Assembly: GCF_900129795.1 (NCBI RefSeq)
Contig: NZ_FQWW01000003.1
Location: 620,001 to 684,000 of the forward strand
Source: Flavobacterium sp. CF108
GTDB taxonomy: Bacteria > Bacteroidota > Bacteroidia > Flavobacteriales > Flavobacteriaceae
Direction: 5' to 3'
DNA: 64,000 nucleotides
The position numbers were made by a program, and so were the translations under genes. Shown piece after piece: positions 46,133-55,883 of this stretch. Numbering within the stretch: the stretch's first letter is position 1; every line of letters begins with the position of its first letter. Under the pieces are notes generated by a model, which did not search any database, was not told the DNA's origin, and saw only the letters and a program-made list of their open reading frames with translations.

Positions 46133-46178
46133 AAAAAAATCCAAATTCCTATTGTAAAATTGGAATTTGGATTTTTTT
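46133..46178. terminator. intrinsic terminator, bidirectional
   Basis: Stem ATCCAAATTCC / GGAATTTGGAT flanked by A and T runs. It ends the MFS transporter transcript on the minus strand and the small secreted-protein transcript on the plus strand. Confidence 0.88.
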
Positions 46179-46199
46179 TATATTGTTATTTCTAAAATT

Positions 46200-47666
46200 T
46201 TAGTGACCGCCGCCTTCGCTTTGAACGTGGCTGATTCCTTGTCTTTTTAGTATTTTAGGGCAATAGAAACCGTAGAATCCTAAATAAGCAAAACCAATAA
46301 GTGGTACTATATAAGAGAAATGTGTCCATGTAATTCCTAGAATTCCTCCTGGGCTTGTTACATCAAGATCACAAATACTTCCTTGAACTAAAGGAATAAC
46401 TCCTCCTCCAAGAATCATCATAATTAAGAATGAAGATGCTTTTCCTGTATTTTTACCTAAACCTGCAATCGCTAAATCGAAGATTGAAGGCCACATGATT
46501 GACAAGAATAATCCACCAGAAATAAAGAAGAATTTAGCAATTGAAGGGTCTGGCCAAGCTAATCCGGCAACCATCATTAATAATCCTGATATTCCGAAAA
46601 GCATTAAAGTTTTTCCGGCATTTTTTCCTCCAACAAAACTTACAGCTATAAATAATAAAATCCAGATTGGGTAAATGTAGAATGAAGAAACGTCGTGTGC
46701 AGCAAAAATGTTAGCTCCAATGATTACTCCAAATGCTAAAGCTGGTACAATGAATTTTAAAGCCGTATTTACTAAAGTAGAAGTGTTGAAAACGTTAACA
46801 CCACCATTCCAACGTCCAATCATTAAACTTCCCCAATAAAGGGCGATAAATGGTGCGATTGCATCTTCTAATACATTTCCGAATTCTGCTGTATGTAATA
46901 AAGCTGGTAAATTACTAATGATAGTTACCTCAGTTCCTACATAAATAAAGATACCTAACATTCCTAAATATAATTGTGGGTAATCAAGAATGTTGAATTT
47001 TTCGTGTGCTGTTTTAACAACTTCTTCCTCTTTTTCCGGATCTTCGATTTTAGAGAAGTTCATGAAAACTGCCACTACGATAAAAGCAAGACCAAGAATG
47101 ATAAATGGCAATTTAATATCTTCTAAAGAAAGAGATGTGTTTTTGTTATCTCCCATTCCGAATAAAGCAATACCTAAAAGAATTGCTCCAATAGTAGTTC
47201 CGAATGAGTTGATACCTCCTGCTAAAGTTAAACGGTGCGCTCCTGTGGCAGGACTTCCCATTTTAATTGCTAAAGGATTTGCTACAATTTGTTGAATTGA
47301 AAAACCTAAACCAACAGTAAACAAAGCGGTTAAAAAGAAAGGGAAACTTTCCATTGTTGCAGCCGGAACGAATAAAAATGATCCAACAGCCGAAAGAATT
47401 AAACCAGCTGAAAGTGTTTTTTTATAACCGAATTTTTGCAGTACATCTAATTTTAAAGAAACTAAAAAGAAGATAATTGAACCTACAAAATATGCAGCAT
47501 AAAATGCCCAGGCTACTAATTGTGATTGTACCTGAGATAAAGTAAATACTTTTTTGAATACTGGAATCAGGATATCATTGGCAGAACCAACAAAACCCCA
47601 AAAGAAGAAGACGATTATCAATGAGATAAACTGTCCCCATTTGGTTTGAACATTTTCTGAACTCAT
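46200..47666 (-). CDS. MFS sugar transporter (FucP-like, probable GlcNAc permease)
   Basis: 488 residues, about 12 membrane helices, of the fucose/glucose-galactose-type major facilitator group: FFFWGFVGSANDILIPVFKKVF in TM1, GLGFSIQQIVANPLAIKMG, and RLTLAGGINSFGTTIGAILLG. The cytoplasmic loop DPEKEEEVVKTAHEKF and the His-rich end (HVQSEGGGH) are divergent. The neighbouring chitin genes and a shared upstream element point to GlcNAc or (GlcNAc)2 as substrate, like NagP; this is by context. It is in its own transcription unit, divergent from no gene but behind the lytTR gene on the same strand, with a promoter region of its own. Confidence 0.85.
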   Translation of the reverse strand: MSSENVQTKWGQFISLIIVFFFWGFVGSANDILIPVFKKVFTLSQVQSQLVAWAFYAAYFVGSIIFFLVSLKLDVLQKFGYKKTLSAGLILSAVGSFLFVPAATMESFPFFLTALFTVGLGFSIQQIVANPLAIKMGSPATGAHRLTLAGGINSFGTTIGAILLGIALFGMGDNKNTSLSLEDIKLPFIILGLAFIVVAVFMNFSKIEDPEKEEEVVKTAHEKFNILDYPQLYLGMLGIFIYVGTEVTIISNLPALLHTAEFGNVLEDAIAPFIALYWGSLMIGRWNGGVNVFNTSTLVNTALKFIVPALAFGVIIGANIFAAHDVSSFYIYPIWILLFIAVSFVGGKNAGKTLMLFGISGLLMMVAGLAWPDPSIAKFFFISGGLFLSIMWPSIFDLAIAGLGKNTGKASSFLIMMILGGGVIPLVQGSICDLDVTSPGGILGITWTHFSYIVPLIGFAYLGFYGFYCPKILKRQGISHVQSEGGGH

Positions 47667-47771
47667 AATTGTAATTAAGGTTAATTTTTTAATAAAATTG
47701 TTTTTTGAAGACCGTAAATATATTTGTTACATGAATCAAAAAAAAATTATTGATCGAAAATAATGTTAAAT

Positions 47772-47799
47772 TTAAACGAACAACCTTATTTATTCAACA
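47772..47799 (-). promoter_or_regulatory. third copy of the shared chitin-locus element, upstream of the MFS gene
   Basis: On the minus strand, TGTTGAAT, 10 variable bases, then GTTCGTTTAA, the same order and spacing as in front of the two susC genes. The second half-site 21 bases on is degenerate (TTTTCG). It lies 106-133 bases before the transporter start. Confidence 0.6.
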
Positions 47800-47836
47800 A
47801 TGTGTTAATTTATATAGAGTTAGAAATGTTAAAGTT

Positions 47837-48538
47837 TTATTCGAGAATTCTGTTTTTTACGTCTTTACTATAATTTCTTCCTATTGGAATTGTGTAAGAC
47901 TGAATTTGAATACGGTTTCCTTCGATAGATTTGACTTTATTTAAGGCAATAACGTAGGATTTATGGATGCGTAAGAAACGATCTGCCGGTAATTCTTCAG
48001 ATAATGAAGTCAAAGATTTATGCGTAATATAGGTTTTATCAGGCGTTACAACCTTTATATATTCTTTCATTCCTTCGATAAAAAGAATTTCTTCAATATT
48101 AATTTTCATCATCTTTTTATCAACCTTAATAAAAATATGCGAATCGCCTTTGGCTACATCAATTTTAATATTGTTTTTTAAATTGAATTCGGTTGTAATT
48201 TTATTAATGCATTTGATAAATCTCGGAAGCGGAATAGGTTTTACTAAATAATCTAAAACATCAAGATCATAACTTTCTGCAGCAAATTCTCTAAAAGCGG
48301 TTGTGATGATAACTTTGGTTTTGTTTTCGATTAAGCTTATCAGCTCAAAACCAGTCATCATGGGCATATTAATGTCTAAAAAAACGGCATCTACAGAAGT
48401 GCTGTTTATGAAATCCAGAGCTTCTAAAGAATTATTGAATGTGCCGATAACTTCAAAATCTGTAAAATTGTTAAAATAATTCTGCAGCACTTTGATTGCT
48501 AAGGGTTCATCATCAATCAGTACACATTTAATTTTCAT
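47837..48538 (-). CDS. LytTR family response regulator
   Basis: 233 residues. Receiver domain (about 1-120) with Asp9-Asp10, phospho-acceptor Asp55 in AVFLDINMPMM, Thr in IITTAF and the Lys in LVKPIPL. The C-terminal LytTR DNA-binding domain (about 135-233) shows IFIKVDKKMMKINIEEILFIEG and FLRIHKSYVIALNKVKSIEGN. Such regulators bind pairs of 9-bp direct repeats with centres about two helical turns apart; exactly such a pair is seen before both susC genes. The gene overlaps the sensor kinase gene by 11 bases, so they form one operon and presumably a two-component pair controlling the chitin locus. Confidence 0.93.
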   Translation of the reverse strand: MKIKCVLIDDEPLAIKVLQNYFNNFTDFEVIGTFNNSLEALDFINSTSVDAVFLDINMPMMTGFELISLIENKTKVIITTAFREFAAESYDLDVLDYLVKPIPLPRFIKCINKITTEFNLKNNIKIDVAKGDSHIFIKVDKKMMKINIEEILFIEGMKEYIKVVTPDKTYITHKSLTSLSEELPADRFLRIHKSYVIALNKVKSIEGNRIQIQSYTIPIGRNYSKDVKNRILE

Positions 48539-49580
48539 TATGGATAGGTATTTGCAAACGAATTATATAGTAATTCAGTTTTATTTTGTCTTTTAAACTG
48601 AAATTATTCTTGTAAATTAATTTTAGTCTCTTCTTTGTGTTAACTAAACCAATGCCGCCTTTTGACTTAACATTTTGTGAAATTACAAAATTATTTAAGA
48701 TTTCAAAGTCTAACATTTTATTGTCGATAACTTTACAATTGATTTTAATTTTAAAGTTATTATTATTGACTCCGCCATGTTTGAAAGCATTTTCGACCAA
48801 TGAAATAAATATTAAAGGTGGAACCACAATGTCTTCAATGTTTGATTCTAAATTTACGGTAACTTCCACATTTTCAAAACGAAGCTTTTCAATTTCAATA
48901 TAATTTTGAATGTAATCGATCTCTTTTATCAGCGGTACAAACTTGGTTCCTTTTACATCATACAGCACATATTCCATCAAATTAGAAAGCTTGATAATTA
49001 CATCCGGAACTTTATCTGAAGATTCTAAAGATAAGGCATAAAGATTATTTAATGTATTGAAAAAGAAATGCGGCTGAATTTGATTTTCGAGATATTTCAG
49101 CTTGATTTTAAACTGATTTTCTCTCAGAGATCTGTTTCTTTCCCTTTCGCGAAGCCAGGTTAAAGTCAAGTACACTGATGACGCCATTGCCAAAACGTAC
49201 AATTCACCAATACAAACTGCTACAATATGGTTGATTTCAAAAGGATGGTATTCTCTGTTGGCTTCCGGCCAGATATTTTCGGATATAATATAATAGGTAA
49301 GCGCAGTTTTTAATAAATAAATTCCAAAAAGGCTTACAATTAGTGCGAGTGTATAGGTTATATATTTTTGTTTAAGAACATATTTTGGGACTAAAACGAA
49401 AAGGTTAAAATATACTAATGGTATATGAAGCGAAAACTCAATTAAGTTCGATTTAAACGAATACGGATAGTCGTTAAAGTAAGCGCCCCATCGTAAAAAG
49501 TTGAGAGCGAAATAAGAACCCCAAAACCAGATATGATTTTGCAGTTTTATGTCAAATTTTAGTTTTTGAATTTCGTTCAA
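48528..49580 (-). CDS. LytS/YehU-type sensor histidine kinase
   Basis: 350 residues. About four membrane helices (near 20-35, 45-65, 75-100, 118-142) with almost no extracytoplasmic domain. Then the His_kinase domain with phospho-acceptor His171 in ENQIQPHFFFNTLNNLYAL, and an ATPase part with LVENAFKHGG (N box) and GGIGLVNTKKRL (G box). Lack of a ligand domain suggests sensing within the membrane or through a partner such as the transporter. It is translationally coupled to the LytTR regulator. No copy of the shared susC element was found in its own upstream region. Confidence 0.92.
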   Translation of the reverse strand: MNEIQKLKFDIKLQNHIWFWGSYFALNFLRWGAYFNDYPYSFKSNLIEFSLHIPLVYFNLFVLVPKYVLKQKYITYTLALIVSLFGIYLLKTALTYYIISENIWPEANREYHPFEINHIVAVCIGELYVLAMASSVYLTLTWLRERERNRSLRENQFKIKLKYLENQIQPHFFFNTLNNLYALSLESSDKVPDVIIKLSNLMEYVLYDVKGTKFVPLIKEIDYIQNYIEIEKLRFENVEVTVNLESNIEDIVVPPLIFISLVENAFKHGGVNNNNFKIKINCKVIDNKMLDFEILNNFVISQNVKSKGGIGLVNTKKRLKLIYKNNFSLKDKIKLNYYIIRLQIPIHNEN

Positions 49581-49716
49581 CTTTTTTTAACGTTTTGTTA
49601 TTATTTGTAAAGCTTTGTAATTACTGTGCAACTTTACACAATTACTGGCTAAATCGCAATTCTTTTGAATAAAATTTTGTAAAAAAAGCTAATTAATATC
49701 TTATTTAAATAGGATA

Positions 49717-49810
49717 ACGTTTTCGTATAGCATAATGTTGAATGTTTTATGTCGTTCGTTTAACAAATTTAACTGTTCGTATAAAATATTTTTTTTAACA
49801 CTCCCTTAAC
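49717..49810 (+). promoter_or_regulatory. conserved element upstream of susC1 with LytTR-like repeats
   Basis: Begins with ACGTTTTCG, then TTGAATGTTTTATGTC, then GTTCGT at 49754, a second GTTCGT at 49775 (start-to-start 21 bp), an AT-rich block with eight T, and TTAACACTCCCTTAA. It aligns without gaps to the region upstream of susC2. The 9-mers GTCGTTCGT and ACTGTTCGT resemble LytTR half-sites. No standard TAnnTTTG box is found, which fits an activator-dependent promoter. Confidence 0.7.
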
Positions 49811-49841
49811 AATAAATTTATCGCTTAACTAATCAAAAACC

Positions 49842-52800
49842 ATGATAAAAATGAAACAAATTATGTTAATCCTTATGATTGTCTTTACGGCGCAATTGTC
49901 TGTTGCGCAGGTAAAAACGGTCAAAGGTTTGGTAAGCGATCAAAATGGTCTGCCGCTGCCGGGTGTAAGTATTCTTATTCAAGGTACAAAAACGGCAAGT
50001 CAAACCGATTATGACGGTGTGTATACGATTCAGGCATCTGCAGGAGATGTTCTTGTGTTTTCGTATATCGGTATTAAAACTAAAACTGTAACAGTTGGAT
50101 CTTCTGCAACTGTAGATGTTGTGCTAACTCAAGACGCACAAAATTTAAATGAAGTTGTTGTTACAGCGTTAGGGATTAAGAGACAGAAAAAAGAATTGGG
50201 TTATGCCGTTCAGGATGTAAAAGGAGACCAGTTAAACAAGGTTATTACGACCAATGTAACTACAGCTCTATCAGGAAGAGTTGCGGGTGTTGATGTTTCT
50301 ATACCAGCTACGGGTGTTGCAGGAAGTACAAGGGTTATTATTAGAGGTATTTCGAGTATTGGTGAAAGCAATCAGCCTCTTTATGTGGTTGATGGAGTTC
50401 CTATTGACAACTCTGGTTTAAATAATGATCAGGCTGCAACAAGTAAATGGTTTGACGGTCGTGATAACGGAGATGGAATCTCTGGAATCAACCCAAACAA
50501 CATCGAAAGTTTAACGGTACTTAAAGGAGCTGCCGCTGCGGCTTTGTATGGTTCACGAGCTTTGAATGGTGTAATCTTAATTACTACTAAAAAAGGAACT
50601 AAAGGAAAACTTCGCGTAGAATTAACAAGCGGGGTGAATTTTGACCGAGTAAATGCTAAATATTCAGATTACCAAAGTGAGTATGGTACAGGATCAAATG
50701 GTGCACTGCCGGATCCTACAAGAGCCCCAACAGAAATTTACGGCTATACTACAAATGCCTGGGGACCTAAGTTTTCTGAATCAGTAGGGCAGCAGGTAAA
50801 AATATTTGATGGCTCAATGAAACCGTATGCAAAAGTAAACAACAACATTCAGGATTTCTTTGGAACAGGGTTTACTACAACAAACGGAATTGCTATTTCT
50901 GGAGGAAATGACAGCGGATTTGTACGTTTTGGTTACAATAACCTGAAAAATGATGACGTGGTTCCAGGATCAGGTTTAGAAAGAAACGATGCAACATTGA
51001 ATGCTACTTTAAGATCAGAAAAATTTACTTTGGATGCTAACGTAAATTATATTGCTGAAAACACGAATAACAGACCAGGTTTAGGAGATTCTCCTAATAA
51101 CGTAGGATATTCATTAAGCGGATTAGCTCCAAACATTGATCAGGCTTGGCTGAAAAATTATAAAAATAATGATACAGGTCAGATTTATCCATGGAACAAC
51201 AATGTTTATTTGCTGAATCCATATTTTGTGACAGAAGAAAATCATAACTCATCTGTAAAAAATCGTTTTATAGGAAATGTTACAGGGACGTATCAGTTGA
51301 AAAAATGGATTGCTCTTACTTTTAGGACAGGTCTTGATACTTATGCTTTTAGTGCAAAAGATTTCATGGCAGCCGGAAGTACCTGGCCAGGAAGAGATGA
51401 AGGATATCTTGGTTTAAACAATATTAATGTATCAGAAATGAATACAGATATTATTGCGACTTTGAGCGATATTAAACTAGCTAAAGATTTAACTTTTTCT
51501 GGGATTTTAGGTACAGCAAGAAGAGATTTTAGAAGAGAACAAAATTCAAGATTTGGAACAAAAATTATTGAACCGGGTACAGAGTACATCAGTAATTTTG
51601 TGAATAAAACTGAAAATGCTCCGGTTGAAACAAAAACTAGAACAAACTCAGTTTACGGATCTACAAAATTAGATTATAAAGGATATTTATATGCTGAGTT
51701 TACAGGAAGAAATGATTGGTTTAGTGTGATTTACAGCGGTGATGAAAGTGCATTCTATCCTGCGGGTTCATTAGGGTTTGTATTCTCAGATGCGTTTAAT
51801 ATTCAAAACGATACTTTCTCGTATGGTAAGTTTAGAGCATCTTGGGCACAGGTTTCGAATTCACCGGGAGCTTATAAAAATGCGTTGAACTATACTACAT
51901 TTTCTTCATACGACGGACAAAGTGTTGTAAACATTAAAAATACTGCGGCACCAAACCCTAACTTAACCTATCAGTCAAAAACAGGAGTTGAGTTTGGAGT
52001 TGAAACTGCTTTCTTCAAAAACAGATTAAAAGCAGATATTACAGTATATCGTGAAGATACATCAGATCAAACACTTGATTTGCCTTCATCTGCAACATCT
52101 GGATATGAGTTTATTTCTGTAAATGCTGGAAAATTGCGTAACGAAGGGATCGAGATATTCTTATCTGGTACTCCAATAAAAACAAATAGTTTTGAATGGG
52201 GGATCGACTTGAACTTCTCAAAAAACAAAAACTCAATTCTTTCATTGCATCCAGATATTAATACTTACACTATTTCTGAAGCTCGTTGGGCTGGAGCGGC
52301 TGTTGTGGCTCAGGTTGGCGGACAATACGGAACTATTATGGGTAGAGATTTCTTAAGAAATGAAAATGGAGAAAAAGTAGTAGCTGCAAATGGTTTACCA
52401 TTATTTACAGATGAAAAAGTAGCTTTAGGAAAAGGACTTCCTGACTGGGCTGCCGGTTTAACTAACAGATTTACTTACAAAGGAATTACACTTCAGTTCT
52501 TGATCGATATGAAATTTGGTATGGATGTATACTCTATGACAAATTCATTAGCTGCAACAAAAGGACTTTTAGATGTAACGACAGAAGGCAGAGATGCGTA
52601 TAACCATGCAAGAGCAGAAGCCATTGCTAATGATCCTAACTTTAGCCAGTCTACATGGGTTCCTACAGCAGGTTATGTTGCAGAAGGAGTTGTAAACACA
52701 GGAACAGCAGCTAATCCGGTTTATGTTAAAAATACAAAACCTATTAACCCTCAGGATTACTGGAATACGGTATTCAACAATTCACCAGCACCATTTGTTT

Positions 52801-53048
52801 ACGATGCATCTTATGTGAAATTAAGAGAGATAAGTTTAGGATATACTATACCATCAAGCGTTTTTGGTAATTCAAAAATAAGTTCAATTTATGTATCGGC
52901 ATTTGCAAGAAACTTATTGACTTTCAATAAAGATCTTCCAAATATTGACCCTGAGTCAATGTATACTTCTGGAAACGGACAAGGTTTTGAATATGGCTCA
53001 TTACCATTTAGACAATCGTACGGTTTTAATATTAAAGTTGCATTCTAA
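49842..53048 (+). CDS. SusC-type TonB-dependent transporter 1
   Basis: 1,068 residues. Signal peptide about 1-24 (LMIVFTAQLSVAQ). A carboxypeptidase-regulatory-like domain (about 25-110: VKGLVSDQNGLPLPGVSILIQGT) is followed by the plug with NEVVVTALGIKRQKKELGYAVQ and the SusC signature NIESLTVLKGAAAAALYGSRALNGVILITTKKG. The 22-strand barrel follows and ends in Phe (NIKVAF). It imports chito-oligosaccharides across the outer membrane with its SusD lid, powered by TonB; substrate by context. The N-terminal TonB box region lacks an anti-sigma domain, so control is through the two-component system rather than FecR/sigma. Confidence 0.93.
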   Translation: MIKMKQIMLILMIVFTAQLSVAQVKTVKGLVSDQNGLPLPGVSILIQGTKTASQTDYDGVYTIQASAGDVLVFSYIGIKTKTVTVGSSATVDVVLTQDAQNLNEVVVTALGIKRQKKELGYAVQDVKGDQLNKVITTNVTTALSGRVAGVDVSIPATGVAGSTRVIIRGISSIGESNQPLYVVDGVPIDNSGLNNDQAATSKWFDGRDNGDGISGINPNNIESLTVLKGAAAAALYGSRALNGVILITTKKGTKGKLRVELTSGVNFDRVNAKYSDYQSEYGTGSNGALPDPTRAPTEIYGYTTNAWGPKFSESVGQQVKIFDGSMKPYAKVNNNIQDFFGTGFTTTNGIAISGGNDSGFVRFGYNNLKNDDVVPGSGLERNDATLNATLRSEKFTLDANVNYIAENTNNRPGLGDSPNNVGYSLSGLAPNIDQAWLKNYKNNDTGQIYPWNNNVYLLNPYFVTEENHNSSVKNRFIGNVTGTYQLKKWIALTFRTGLDTYAFSAKDFMAAGSTWPGRDEGYLGLNNINVSEMNTDIIATLSDIKLAKDLTFSGILGTARRDFRREQNSRFGTKIIEPGTEYISNFVNKTENAPVETKTRTNSVYGSTKLDYKGYLYAEFTGRNDWFSVIYSGDESAFYPAGSLGFVFSDAFNIQNDTFSYGKFRASWAQVSNSPGAYKNALNYTTFSSYDGQSVVNIKNTAAPNPNLTYQSKTGVEFGVETAFFKNRLKADITVYREDTSDQTLDLPSSATSGYEFISVNAGKLRNEGIEIFLSGTPIKTNSFEWGIDLNFSKNKNSILSLHPDINTYTISEARWAGAAVVAQVGGQYGTIMGRDFLRNENGEKVVAANGLPLFTDEKVALGKGLPDWAAGLTNRFTYKGITLQFLIDMKFGMDVYSMTNSLAATKGLLDVTTEGRDAYNHARAEAIANDPNFSQSTWVPTAGYVAEGVVNTGTAANPVYVKNTKPINPQDYWNTVFNNSPAPFVYDASYVKLREISLGYTIPSSVFGNSKISSIYVSAFARNLLTFNKDLPNIDPESMYTSGNGQGFEYGSLPFRQSYGFNIKVAF

Positions 53049-53059
53049 AAAAAGAAATT

Positions 53060-54583
53060 ATGAAATTTAAACAAATAATTATAGCCGTACTCACATTGTT
53101 TATTGCAGTAGGCTGTACCGAAAATTTTGACGAACTGGAAAAAGATCCGGTTGCGTTGTCTGCAAATCCAGCTGGGCAGCTTACGTTTACCCAATTGTGT
53201 ATGTCGGGTGACGGATTTTACCAATGGAGAACCAATTTAATTTATTCAGGAGGTTTTGTGCAGCATTATGCGGGAGCATGGAACGTGACTGAGTTTGGAA
53301 GCAAATTCAAAAAAGATGATGGTTATGCAACTGCTCTTTGGAGAAACGGTTACCAAAACGAATTAAAAAACGTAGTTGATATCCTTGAAAAAACAAACGG
53401 AGATCAATCAGCCGTAAATATGAATGCTGTTGCTAAAATTATGAGAGTAATGGTGGCACAGCGTATTACAGATATTTACGGAGATATTCCTTATTCTGAA
53501 GCCGGATTAGGTTTCTCAAAAGGAATTGTAACGCCTAGATATGATACACAGGAAGAGATTTATATGTCATTCTTTCATGATTTAGAAGAAGCTTATAATC
53601 AGTTAAATGCTAATGGCGGATCTGTAAAAGGTGATTTGTTCTATGCTGGAGATATCACTAAATGGAAAAAATTAGCCAATACTTTAAGACTTCGTTTAGG
53701 AATGAGAATTTCGGAGATTAAACCGGCAGAAGCAGAAAAACAAGTAAAAGCTGCTTTAGCGGCAGGTGTTTTTACAAGTAATGCTGATAACTGTATTATG
53801 AAACATTTAGATGCAACTTTTAATGATGATCCTGCTTCTATTGATTTTAGAGGAAATGGATTAGCGTATGCACTTGTTGGTAATGAAAATGGGGATCATT
53901 TTAGTACTTTGGTAATTGACTTTTTAAGAGACAACGGAGATCCAAGATTACCAATGTATGCAACTCCAAAAACAACAAGCAGTCTTGCTTGGGGAGCACC
54001 ATTGCAGCCGGGTGAAACACCATATGAAGGTGTAAAGCCAGGACTTTTTCAATGGGAAGTTCCAATGGGAGCAAGCTCAACATCTGGTATTCAATCTTAC
54101 TTTAAGCAAAAAACAACACCATTTTTACACGTAAGTTATTCAGAATCTCAATTGTTACTTGCAGAAGCTGCATTTAGAGGCTGGGTTGCAGGTTCTGCAG
54201 CAGACTATTACAAAAAAGGAGTTGAAGCAGGTATCAAACAATTAGAGATTTATGGAGCGACACCTGCTACACAAGCAGCGATCGATACCTATTTAAATGC
54301 TAAACCATTAGTTGCTGGACAGGAGTTAAAACAAATTTCAACACAGCTTTGGATTACTTATATCTTTAATAGTATTGAAGCCTATTCAAACTGGAGAAGA
54401 ACAGGATTCCCGGTATTGATTCCAATTACAAACCCTGATTCTGAAACAAACGGAGTTACACCAAAACGTTTGTACTATCCTAATGATGAGATGCAGAAAA
54501 ATGAGAAAAACTATAAAGAAGCATTATCCAGAATGGGAGGAACAAATGACTGGTTGAATAAAGTTTGGTGGGATGCAAACTAA
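53060..54583 (+). CDS. SusD-type glycan-binding lipoprotein 1
   Basis: 507 residues, lipobox AVGC at the N-terminus followed by TENFDELEKDPV. It belongs to the SusD/RagB-like group 2 with helical TPR-like core (RVMVAQRITDIYGDIPYSEAG; LANTLRLRLGMRISEI) and a C-terminal RRTGFPVLIPI block. It closes the barrel of the SusC protein encoded 11 bases upstream and binds the sugar on the cell surface. Translationally coupled to susC1. Confidence 0.92.
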   Translation: MKFKQIIIAVLTLFIAVGCTENFDELEKDPVALSANPAGQLTFTQLCMSGDGFYQWRTNLIYSGGFVQHYAGAWNVTEFGSKFKKDDGYATALWRNGYQNELKNVVDILEKTNGDQSAVNMNAVAKIMRVMVAQRITDIYGDIPYSEAGLGFSKGIVTPRYDTQEEIYMSFFHDLEEAYNQLNANGGSVKGDLFYAGDITKWKKLANTLRLRLGMRISEIKPAEAEKQVKAALAAGVFTSNADNCIMKHLDATFNDDPASIDFRGNGLAYALVGNENGDHFSTLVIDFLRDNGDPRLPMYATPKTTSSLAWGAPLQPGETPYEGVKPGLFQWEVPMGASSTSGIQSYFKQKTTPFLHVSYSESQLLLAEAAFRGWVAGSAADYYKKGVEAGIKQLEIYGATPATQAAIDTYLNAKPLVAGQELKQISTQLWITYIFNSIEAYSNWRRTGFPVLIPITNPDSETNGVTPKRLYYPNDEMQKNEKNYKEALSRMGGTNDWLNKVWWDAN

Positions 54584-54659
54584 ATAAAATAGCAACCTAC
54601 AAAACATAAAGTTATGCCTAATGAGGTCATATTTTCATTCTAATTAAATTTAAAAAATT

Positions 54660-55685
54660 ATGATAAAAAATAAAGCCTTATTAGGCATCCTTTTTTATAT
54701 AAGTTCTCTTTTTTCAGTATACAGCTGTACAAACGAAAAAGAGCATAATCCAGAAGAATCTAAAACTAAAACAGCAAGAGTCGTTGGATATTTATCCACA
54801 GATAGTTTCAGTAAAATTTCTTCAATACAGTTTTGTAAGCTAACGCATTTAAATATTGCATTTGCAAACCCTGATAAAGATGGAAATATACTATTTACAG
54901 GAGATATTGATGCTGTAGTCAAATACGCAAAATCAGTTAACCCGAATATTATTGTAAGTATCTCATTGGCTGGCGGTGTTATTTCTGAAGAACAGGCTAA
55001 AAACTGGTCGTCATTAATTGATAAATCTGAAAACCGTCCGGCATTCATACAAAATATTCTAAAATTTGTAAAAGACCATAATTTAGACGGTGTCGATGTT
55101 GATCTCGAATGGGACGCAGTAACATCTGGTTACAGCGGTTTTGTGGTTGAATTAAAAAAGAGCCTGGCAGATGATAAAAAACTTCTTACTGCAGCTTTAC
55201 CCAATAGTGTGCGATTTGTAAATATAAATTCGGCAGCATTAAACGCTTTTGATTTTATAAATATAATGGCGTACGATAGTACAGGACCATGGAGTCCGAC
55301 TAAAGTTGAACAGCATAGTTCTTATGAATTCGCAAGAAGCGGAATCGAATTTTGGCATAAACAGCAAAATGTCCCAAGTGAAAAACTTACGCTTGGAGTT
55401 CCTTTCTATGGATATAATTTCACTTTTCCAGAAGTAACAAGTTCAACTTTTGGACAAATAGTCGAGGTTGGAACTCAGTTTGCTGACCAAGACGAAATTG
55501 GAAAAATATATTATAATGGAAGACCCACAATTTCCAGAAAAGTAGAATATGCTGCAGAATATACAGGAGGAATAATGATTTGGGAATTGGCACAGGATTC
55601 TTTTACTGAATATTCTCTATTAGATGTAATTCATAAAAAATATTCTTCTTTAAAATTTAAAACTTCGGGTTTGTGTGGTAATTAA
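54660..55685 (+). CDS. GH18 family chitinase lipoprotein (ChiB-like)
   Basis: 341 residues, single-domain glycoside hydrolase family 18. The lipoprotein signal ends at Cys23 (SVYSC), so it is anchored at the cell surface or in the periplasm. The catalytic motif DGVDVDLEWD covers residues 143-152 with proton donor Glu150; the other conserved pieces are SISLAGG, IMAYDSTGPW and the final GGIMIWELAQD with the Trp of the active-site floor. It hydrolyses beta-1,4 links of chitin or its oligomers by substrate-assisted catalysis. It sits 76 bases after susD1 in the same operon. ATGCCTAAT in the leader can pair with ATTAGGCAT just inside the gene, enclosing the start codon. Confidence 0.92.
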   Translation: MIKNKALLGILFYISSLFSVYSCTNEKEHNPEESKTKTARVVGYLSTDSFSKISSIQFCKLTHLNIAFANPDKDGNILFTGDIDAVVKYAKSVNPNIIVSISLAGGVISEEQAKNWSSLIDKSENRPAFIQNILKFVKDHNLDGVDVDLEWDAVTSGYSGFVVELKKSLADDKKLLTAALPNSVRFVNINSAALNAFDFINIMAYDSTGPWSPTKVEQHSSYEFARSGIEFWHKQQNVPSEKLTLGVPFYGYNFTFPEVTSSTFGQIVEVGTQFADQDEIGKIYYNGRPTISRKVEYAAEYTGGIMIWELAQDSFTEYSLLDVIHKKYSSLKFKTSGLCGN

Positions 55686-55721
55686 ATAGCTCTCTTACAG
55701 CTTTTTAAAATTAATAAGTTT

Positions 55722-55766
55722 TTCGCTTCTTTTTAATTCAATAATTAGAAAGAAGCGATTTTTTTT
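55722..55766 (+). terminator. intrinsic terminator after the GH18 gene
   Basis: Stem TCGCTTCTTT / AAAGAAGCGA, extended inward by AATT / AATT, with a T run. It ends the susC1-susD1-GH18 unit; the 328-base gap after the GH18 gene otherwise holds only the susC2 regulatory element. Confidence 0.85.
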
Positions 55767-55883
55767 ATTTAAATACCAGATTTTTAAATATTTGCTGATT
55801 TTAAATATTTTTTAATGAATTGTAAATTTTTTGAATAAAAATAGTCGTAAATGGGGTAAAATCTGCTTTTAATAGAAACGAAT

